A DNA stretch of 5,892 bases from Desulfobacteraceae bacterium (lineage in GTDB: Bacteria > Desulfobacterota > Desulfobacteria > Desulfobacterales > UBA11574), in NCBI GenBank assembly GCA_002868985.1, contig PKTV01000139.1:1-5892 (forward strand), written 5' to 3'. A program made the translations under genes and the position numbers. Below are positions 1 to 3,848 of the stretch, piece after piece (the stretch's first letter is position 1; each line of letters opens with the position of its first letter). The notes under the pieces are model-generated. The model was not told the DNA's origin. It saw only the letters and a list, made by a program, of their open reading frames with translations, and did not search any database.

Positions 1-72
1 CCAGGTCGAGCCCCAGATCAGGGTGAGGACGACGAAGGCGAGACGCAGGCGACCCGGGCCGGGTGAGGTCAC
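1..72 (-). CDS. EamA/DMT-family transporter, N-terminal fragment (runs off the window start)
   Basis: Read on the minus strand from a GTG at 72-70, this gives 24 uninterrupted codons: a short polar Pro/Gly/Arg leader, then a hydrophobic run ending in LTLIWGSTW. A first membrane helix ending in IWGST is typical of drug/metabolite transporters of the EamA type, inner-membrane proteins with about ten helices that export small metabolites. The rest of the gene lies outside the window. Codon use is strongly GC-biased (21 of 24 third positions are G or C), unlike every other gene here. No ribosome binding site precedes the GTG, and the sequence turns AT-rich just upstream of it. The identification rests on a short motif, so the family call is fair but unproven. 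The start could also be an artefact of a junction that cut off the true upstream region. Confidence 0.5.
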   Translation of the reverse strand, partial: MTSPGPGRLRLAFVVLTLIWGSTW

Positions 73-187
73 GTCACTATTGTTTGCTGTTTTTACATTT
101 GCTTATTTATATAGGCAATATAAGAAACACATCATAGAAGCATAAGTCACATTCAACTGCAATTCAGAAAGGCAAGATCGGAGTCAT
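73..187. other. AT-rich intergenic spacer after a sharp composition break
   Basis: No credible gene lies here. The GC-rich block ends at about 75 and is followed by AT-rich sequence. A TATATA box at 108-113, with TTGCTG at 84-89 and an 18-base gap, could be a weak promoter for the GNAT gene. GGAG at 180-183 is the only Shine-Dalgarno-like match before the ATG at 188, and its spacing of 4 bases is rather short. Confidence 0.5.
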
Positions 188-682
188 ATGTCAGAAATTA
201 AGATAACAAGCGGCTATATTCCCGGTTCCATCGGCCGGGTGGTGGAACTTCATGGGACTTACTACAATACTCGTTGGGGATTCGGTCCCTTCTTTGAATC
301 CAAAGTGGCGGCAGAGATGGCAGGATTCGTCGGAAGATATGACAAAAATCAGGATGGCTTCTGGACGGCTTCGCTGGAGGGTCACATTGAAGGATCCATT
401 ACCATTGACGGGATTCATGCCAAAGACGAGGGTGCACATTTACGGTGGTTTATTGTATCCGACAGTTTGCGCGGTAAAGGTGCCGGCAACCTGCTTATCC
501 AAAGGGCCATCGACTTTTGCCGAATCAAAGACTACCGATGTATCTTTCTTTGGACCTTTGAAGGTCTTCATGCTGCCAAACACCTTTATGAGAAGTATGG
601 TTTTCGACTCGTAGAGCAGCACAAGGGAAAACAGTGGGGAAAAGTCGTCAAAGAGCAGCGATTCGAACTGGCGATCAAATAG
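188..682 (+). CDS. GNAT-family N-acetyltransferase, stand-alone
   Basis: This 164-residue protein is a GCN5-related acetyltransferase, expected to move an acetyl group from acetyl-CoA to an amine. The core strand HLRWFIV (residues 84-90) is followed by the pyrophosphate-binding loop R95-G-K-G98-A-G100 (the R/Q-x-x-G-x-G/A signature), a helix, LWTFEGLHAAKHLY and the motif B segment YEKYGF (134-139). The N-terminal part (GYIPGSIGRVVELHGTYY, then WGFGPFFESKVA) and the C-terminal WGKVVKEQRFEL match the pattern I recall from the GNAT half of MarR-GNAT fusion proteins, but no MarR helix-turn-helix domain is present and the upstream DNA does not encode one. The substrate cannot be read from the sequence. 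The ATG at 188 gives a full-length domain; GGAG lies 4 bases before it. The dehydrogenase gene follows 59 bases downstream on the same strand, so the two may be co-transcribed. Confidence 0.88.
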   Translation: MSEIKITSGYIPGSIGRVVELHGTYYNTRWGFGPFFESKVAAEMAGFVGRYDKNQDGFWTASLEGHIEGSITIDGIHAKDEGAHLRWFIVSDSLRGKGAGNLLIQRAIDFCRIKDYRCIFLWTFEGLHAAKHLYEKYGFRLVEQHKGKQWGKVVKEQRFELAIK

Positions 683-700
683 TATAGTTCCAACTTTAGA

Positions 701-714
701 TGCCATATTTGGCA
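701..714. promoter_or_regulatory. Short inverted repeat TGCCA-N4-TGGCA before the dehydrogenase
   Basis: TGCCA (701-705) and TGGCA (710-714) form a perfect 5-bp inverted repeat around TATT. It lies 27 bases before the dehydrogenase ATG and 18 bases after the GNAT stop. It could be a small operator or a weak mRNA hairpin. No U-tract follows, so it is not a terminator. Five-base arms occur often by chance. Confidence 0.2.
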
Positions 715-741
715 GATAAAAATTGAGGAGATTGTCACAAA

Positions 742-1740
742 ATGGCTGAAATATTTATTACCAGAAGGATTTTCAGGGACGCCATAGACATATTAAAAAG
801 AGAACGGCATACCATTGACATCAACGACTCGGACAGAATTCTACCTGTTCGGGAACTGGTTAAAAGGGCTCATGGAAAGGCCGGTCTTATCTGTTTGCTC
901 AACGATAGAATTGATTCTGTGGTCATGGACGAACTTGAGTCCCTTAAGGTAATCTCCAACATTGCCGTGGGGTATGACAATATCGATATTGCAGCCGCTA
1001 CCCAACGGGGTATTATGGTGACCAATACCCCGGGCGTACTGACTGAGACAACGGCCGATTTGGCCTTTGCCCTGCTGCTAAGTGCCGCCCGCAGGATACC
1101 TGAAGCCGATCAATTTATAAGGGCTGGAAAATTCAAAAACTGGCAACTCATGCAGCCTCAAATGGGGGTGGATATCTACGAAAAAACACTGGGTATTGTC
1201 GGTATGGGTGCCATTGGACAGGCGGTGGCCAAAAGAGCAAGGAAAGGATTTGACATGCGGGTCATTTACCGGAGTTTATCTAGAAAAGAAACGGCGGAGA
1301 AAGAATATGAAGCGGAATTTGTAGAATTCGACGAACTCCTTGCCATGAGCGATTTTATCAGCATTCATGTTCCCCTGACAGAGAAGACAAAACATATGTT
1401 TACGGCCCAAGAATTCAAAAAAATGAAAAATACCGCCATCCTTATCAATACCGCCAGAGGACCGGTGGTGGATGAAGCAGCCTTGGTTGAAGCCATCAAG
1501 GACGGACAAATCAGAGGGGCGGCGTTGGATGTGTTCGAAGAAGAACCCAGTGTTCACCCGGAACTTATCAAAATGGAAGAGAACGTGGTGTTGGCACCCC
1601 ACATTGGAAGCGCTTCTATCGAAACAAGGCTGCGGATGGCAAAGATGGCGGCCAGGAATATGGCAAAAGGTTTGAAAGGAACCCGCCCGCCCAACTTGGT
1701 AAATGAAAAAGTAACTTACAAGAAAGAAACAGAAACATAG
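742..1740 (+). CDS. D-2-hydroxyacid dehydrogenase (glyoxylate/hydroxypyruvate reductase type)
   Basis: This 332-residue cytoplasmic enzyme belongs to the D-isomer-specific 2-hydroxyacid dehydrogenase family, which interconverts 2-oxoacids and D-2-hydroxyacids with NAD(P)H. The substrate-side domain contains VGYDNIDI (76-83) and TNTPGVLTETTADLAFALLL (94-113). The Rossmann fold carries GMGAIG (154-159). The catalytic triad is complete: Arg239 in NTARGP, Glu268 in DVFEEEP and His287 in APHIGSA. The best match is the glyoxylate/hydroxypyruvate reductase (GyaR/GhrB) branch, also annotated D-glycerate dehydrogenase, because the protein has no ACT domain as long-form SerA does. The end of the second Rossmann strand reads YRSLSRK, with basic residues and no acidic one, which suggests NADPH use (inference). 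GAGGAG at 725-730 precedes the ATG by 11 bases. The last dozen residues are a polar tail. Length is normal; no frameshift is seen. Confidence 0.92.
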   Translation: MAEIFITRRIFRDAIDILKRERHTIDINDSDRILPVRELVKRAHGKAGLICLLNDRIDSVVMDELESLKVISNIAVGYDNIDIAAATQRGIMVTNTPGVLTETTADLAFALLLSAARRIPEADQFIRAGKFKNWQLMQPQMGVDIYEKTLGIVGMGAIGQAVAKRARKGFDMRVIYRSLSRKETAEKEYEAEFVEFDELLAMSDFISIHVPLTEKTKHMFTAQEFKKMKNTAILINTARGPVVDEAALVEAIKDGQIRGAALDVFEEEPSVHPELIKMEENVVLAPHIGSASIETRLRMAKMAARNMAKGLKGTRPPNLVNEKVTYKKETET

Positions 1741-1790
1741 GGTAGAAATTTCTTCTGGATTTTATACAGCAATACCTATTAAGTGAAGCT

Positions 1791-2105
1791 TTATTGAACT
1801 TCGTCGGCAACCCATTTCAGAAATGCCGGGTTGCCGTCGGATACCGGCAGACTCACAATACAGGGACATTTGTAACTGTGCAAAGCGTTCACTTTTTCAA
1901 TCAGGTCGGGCACACGCTCCTTTGTTGTTTTGGCAATTAGGATTATTTCATTGGCATCTTGGAGTTTTTCATCCCATATGTACATGGAATACATGTTTTC
2001 GATAATGTTGACACAGGCGGCCAATCTGGCGTTGATGAGCGCTTTACCGATCATTACAGCTTCGTCTTTACTTCCGGCGGTTATGTAAATCATGTTAATT
2101 TCCAT
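1791..2105 (-). CDS. cutA: Divalent-cation tolerance protein CutA
   Basis: This 104-residue protein matches the CutA family, small trimeric ferredoxin-like-fold proteins linked in bacteria to copper and other divalent-cation tolerance; the biochemical role is still unsettled. Visible family marks are YITAGSKDEA (7-16), RLAACVNI (27-34), SMYIWDEKLQD (40-50), EIILIAKTT (53-61), HSYKCPCIV (76-84) and the C-terminal GNPAFLKWV (91-99). Cys31, Cys80 and Cys82 are potential metal ligands. A GTG at 2108 directly precedes the ATG at 2105; I chose the ATG because GAGG (2116-2113 on the minus strand) lies 7 bases from it but only 4 from the GTG. The gene converges on the dehydrogenase, with 50 bases between the stop codons and no clear terminator. 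It diverges from glutamate dehydrogenase across a 311-base spacer. Confidence 0.93.
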   Translation of the reverse strand: MEINMIYITAGSKDEAVMIGKALINARLAACVNIIENMYSMYIWDEKLQDANEIILIAKTTKERVPDLIEKVNALHSYKCPCIVSLPVSDGNPAFLKWVADEVQ

Positions 2106-2112
2106 CACTTTA

Positions 2113-2116
2113 CCTC
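2113..2116 (-). promoter_or_regulatory. Ribosome binding site that decides the cutA start
   Basis: The minus strand reads AATAGAGGTAAAGTGATGG. GAGG ends 7 bases before the ATG at 2105 and 4 bases before the alternative GTG at 2108. The spacing favours the ATG, giving 104 residues instead of 105. Confidence 0.6.
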
Positions 2117-2138
2117 TATTGAATCTTTAGTTTAAATT

Positions 2139-2243
2139 TCAAGTTTCGCACCCTAATATTGCTAATACGATTTTACCTTAAAAATTTTTTCCGGTCTGTT
2201 TTGTTGTACGAGCATTGCTGAAAATTAAGGGTGCGAAACTTGA
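2139..2243. repeat. 105-bp element bounded by perfect 16-bp inverted repeats (MITE-like)
   Basis: TCAAGTTTCGCACCCT at 2139-2154 is exactly repeated in inverted form as AGGGTGCGAAACTTGA at 2228-2243, with 73 AT-rich bases between. A perfect 16-bp match at this distance is unlikely by chance in a short spacer. Size, non-coding interior and paired ends fit a miniature inverted-repeat element or the remnant ends of an insertion sequence. I see no clear target-site duplication outside the arms. The loop is too long and the flanks lack a U-tract, so it is not a normal terminator. A regulatory long-range stem is another reading. Confidence 0.6.
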
Positions 2244-2286
2244 GTAGGTTCTTTTTATTAAATACGGTATAAAACTATAACATAGG

Positions 2287-2315
2287 TTGACAATATTGAT
2301 TATAAGAATATTTAA
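2287..2315 (+). promoter_or_regulatory. Possible promoter of glutamate dehydrogenase
   Basis: A perfect -35 box TTGACA lies at 2287-2292. The -10 is unclear: TATTTA (2309-2314) or ATTTAA (2310-2315) has the right spacing of 16 or 17 bases but matches the consensus poorly. The site is about 100 bases before the start codon, just outside the right arm of the inverted-repeat element. Confidence 0.3.
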
Positions 2316-2416
2316 GGGCTTGAAATAATACGTTCATATGGGTTAATATAAAACTGACTGTAACAAATGATCAACGACCGATGATCCATAACCCAAAAAA
2401 CTAAAAGGAGCCTGTC

Positions 2417-3667
2417 ATGAAAGATACCTTGAATCCGTTTAAAATCGCCCAGGAGCAGCTTGACGATGCTGCCCAGAGGCTGGGTTTGGATTCTGCCATG
2501 CACGAATTGCTGCGGTGGCCCATGCAAGAACTAAAGGTTATACTTCCGGTGAAAATGGATGACGGTTCAACAAATGTTTTCCATGCATTCAGGGTTGTCT
2601 ACAACACCGCACGCGGACCTGCCAAAGGGGGTATCCGGTGGCATCCTGATGAAACCGTTGATACGGTGCGTGCTCTGGCAGCCTGGATGACCTGGAAAAC
2701 GTCCGTTGTGGATATTCCTTTAGGTGGGGGTAAAGGTGGGGTTATTTGCAATCCAAAAGCACTTTCAGAAGCGGAAAAGGAACGACTTGCCCGTGCCTAT
2801 ATCCGTGCCATTGCCCGAACACTTGGCGTTACCAAGGATGTCCCGGCACCGGATGTGTACACCACGCCTCAGATCATGGCATGGATGATGGACGAATACG
2901 AAACCATTATGGGTGAAAAACACCCGGGCGTCATTACCGGAAAACCCCTTCCCATCGGCGGTTCTCAGGGACGAGGAGATGCAACCGCAAGGGGGGGAAT
3001 CTATGTGACCCGCGAAGCCGCCAACATTCATGGCATCGATTTAAAGGGCAAGACGATGGCGGTTCAGGGTTTTGGAAATGCCGGACAATATGCAGCACTT
3101 TTAGGTGAAGAAATATTAGGGCTGAAGCTCGTCGCAGCTTCGGATTCCAGAAGCGGTGTTTATAACGCCCAAGGGATCGATGCCCGGGAGCTCGTCGACT
3201 ATAAACTCAGCAACGGAACCCTGAAGGGATTTTCAAATGCCGATGAAATTTCCAATAAAGACTTATTGGAACTCGATGTGACGGTCATGTTTCCTGCAGC
3301 TTTGGAAAATGTAATTACAGAAGAAAACGCCCATAAGATAAAGTGCAACATCCTGTGTGAATTGGCAAACGGCCCGACGACACCGGTTGCGGACAACATT
3401 CTGTATGATAACGGTGTTATCGTACTTCCCGATTTTCTGGCCAATGCCGGCGGAGTGACGGTTTCTTACTTTGAACAGGTGCAAAACACTTATAATTATT
3501 ACTGGGATTTAAGAGAAATTCACCGGCGGCTCGACGAGAAGATGACCCATGCTTTTAAAGGGGTTCACGAGATGCACCTTCAAGAGAAGGTCAACATGCG
3601 GCAGGCCGCTTATCTGGTGTCAGTGGCCAGAGTGGCTGAGGCGTGTCGGCTCAGAGGATGGGTGTAA
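2417..3667 (+). CDS. gdhA: NAD(P)-dependent glutamate dehydrogenase (Glu/Leu/Phe/Val family)
   Basis: This 416-residue cytoplasmic, probably hexameric enzyme interconverts glutamate with 2-oxoglutarate and ammonia. The N-terminal substrate domain has [11 protein letters not shown] (67-77), [19 protein letters not shown] (91-109) and PAPDVYTT (143-150). By family alignment Lys70, Lys94 and Lys106 correspond to the substrate-binding and catalytic lysines of clostridial GDH (K89, K113, K125), Asp146 to the catalytic D165, Ala144 to A163 and Ser350 in TVSYFE to S380, which contacts the glutamate side chain. This pattern supports glutamate over leucine, phenylalanine or valine. The coenzyme domain has GFGNAG (218-223) and Asp243 in AASDSRSG. 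The length is normal for hexameric GDH. AAGGAG at 2405-2410 lies 6 bases before the ATG. The gene appears to be its own unit, with a hairpin starting on its stop codon. Whether it uses NAD or NADP, and which direction dominates, is not clear. Confidence 0.95.
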   Translation: MKDTLNPFKIAQEQLDDAAQRLGLDSAMHELLRWPMQELKVILPVKMDDGSTNVFHAFRVVYNTARGPAKGGIRWHPDETVDTVRALAAWMTWKTSVVDIPLGGGKGGVICNPKALSEAEKERLARAYIRAIARTLGVTKDVPAPDVYTTPQIMAWMMDEYETIMGEKHPGVITGKPLPIGGSQGRGDATARGGIYVTREAANIHGIDLKGKTMAVQGFGNAGQYAALLGEEILGLKLVAASDSRSGVYNAQGIDARELVDYKLSNGTLKGFSNADEISNKDLLELDVTVMFPAALENVITEENAHKIKCNILCELANGPTTPVADNILYDNGVIVLPDFLANAGGVTVSYFEQVQNTYNYYWDLREIHRRLDEKMTHAFKGVHEMHLQEKVNMRQAAYLVSVARVAEACRLRGWV

Positions 3668-3706
3668 CAGAACCCTACTTATGAAAAAGCATAATTAGGG
3701 TTCTGT
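3667..3706 (+). terminator. 17-bp hairpin starting at the gdhA stop codon
   Basis: ACAGAACCCTACTTATG (3667-3683) pairs with CATAATTAGGGTTCTGT (3690-3706), 16 of 17 positions matching, around a six-base AAAAAG loop. The last base of the TAA stop is the first base of the stem. The following bases (CAGGGATCAG) are not U-rich, so a classic intrinsic terminator is unlikely in the plus direction; it may instead stabilise the 3' end of the mRNA or act as a terminator without a U-tract. The structure is clear; its function is inferred. Confidence 0.5.
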
Positions 3707-3726
3707 CAGGGATCAGTATTCAGGGG
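3706..3726 (+). repeat. Heptanucleotide array TCAGGGA-TCAGTAT-TCAGGGG
   Basis: Three consecutive 7-base units start with TCAG, and two of the three are TCAGGG plus one base. The array starts on the last base of the hairpin after gdhA. Related units occur in opposite orientation at 3803-3823. It resembles the short heptanucleotide repeats of intergenic DNA known from some bacteria, such as filamentous cyanobacteria; the link is by appearance only. Confidence 0.4.
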
Positions 3727-3765
3727 ATAGAATATGAGTTCTACTTTATGATTCATGTCTCTTTC

Positions 3766-3781
3766 ATAACAGCGTTATAAA
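3766..3781 (+). promoter_or_regulatory. Palindrome ATAAC-AGC-GTTAT overlapping a possible -10 box
   Basis: ATAAC (3766-3770) and GTTAT (3774-3778) form a 5-bp inverted repeat with a 3-base centre. It overlaps TATAAA (3776-3781), a fair -10 box, with a weak TTCATG (3752-3757) 18 bases upstream as -35. This could be the promoter and operator of the downstream ATP-grasp gene, about 60 bases before its start. Each element is weak. Confidence 0.25.
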
Positions 3782-3802
3782 TTTAAATCCAAGCACTTTT
3801 CT

Positions 3803-3823
3803 GACTCCCGACCCCTGACCACT
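3803..3823 (-). repeat. Heptanucleotide array GACTCCC-GACCCCT-GACCACT
   Basis: Three consecutive 7-base units begin with GAC. Read on the minus strand they contain TCAGGGG-TCGGGAG-TCAG, the same type of unit as the array at 3706-3726 but inverted. CCCCTGA at 3812-3818 is an exact complement of TCAGGGG at 3720-3726, so the two arrays could pair across about 85 bases. Confidence 0.4.
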
Positions 3824-3835
3824 TTTAATTGAGTT

Positions 3836-3842
3836 AAGGAGG
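3836..3842 (+). promoter_or_regulatory. Strong ribosome binding site pointing at an ATT codon
   Basis: AAGGAGG is a near-perfect match to the anti-Shine-Dalgarno sequence. Six bases (TTTATC) separate it from ATT at 3849-3851. In this frame no ATG, GTG or TTG occurs between the upstream stop TGA (3816-3818) and ATG at 3891. That ATG lies about 48 bases downstream with no ribosome binding site of its own. Confidence 0.75.
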
Positions 3843-3848
3843 TTTATC

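Larger units (their letters stand above)
2106..2416. other. Divergent intergenic region between cutA and glutamate dehydrogenase
   Basis: These 311 AT-rich bases separate two divergent genes and hold no credible coding frame. They contain the cutA ribosome binding site, a 105-bp structure bounded by perfect 16-bp inverted repeats (2139-2243), a TTGACA box at 2287-2292, a 7-bp inverted repeat TGGGTTA/TAACCCA (2339-2345 and 2389-2395) and the glutamate dehydrogenase ribosome binding site AAGGAG (2405-2410). The promoters of both genes should lie here. Confidence 0.7.

Noticed and set aside
1276..1602. A 108-codon minus-strand frame inside the dehydrogenase gene.
   Set aside because: It is antisense to the catalytic core of a well-recognised enzyme and its translation resembles no family I know.
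1744..1753. Perfect palindrome AGAAATTTCT between the convergent dehydrogenase and cutA genes.
   Set aside because: Ten AT-rich bases with no loop cannot form a useful terminator hairpin, and such palindromes are common by chance.
1805..1836. Hairpin CGGCAACCC...GGGTTGCCG near the end of cutA, which could look like a bidirectional terminator.
   Set aside because: It lies inside the coding region for the conserved GNPAFLKWVA segment, with no U-tract on either strand, so codon constraints explain it well enough.
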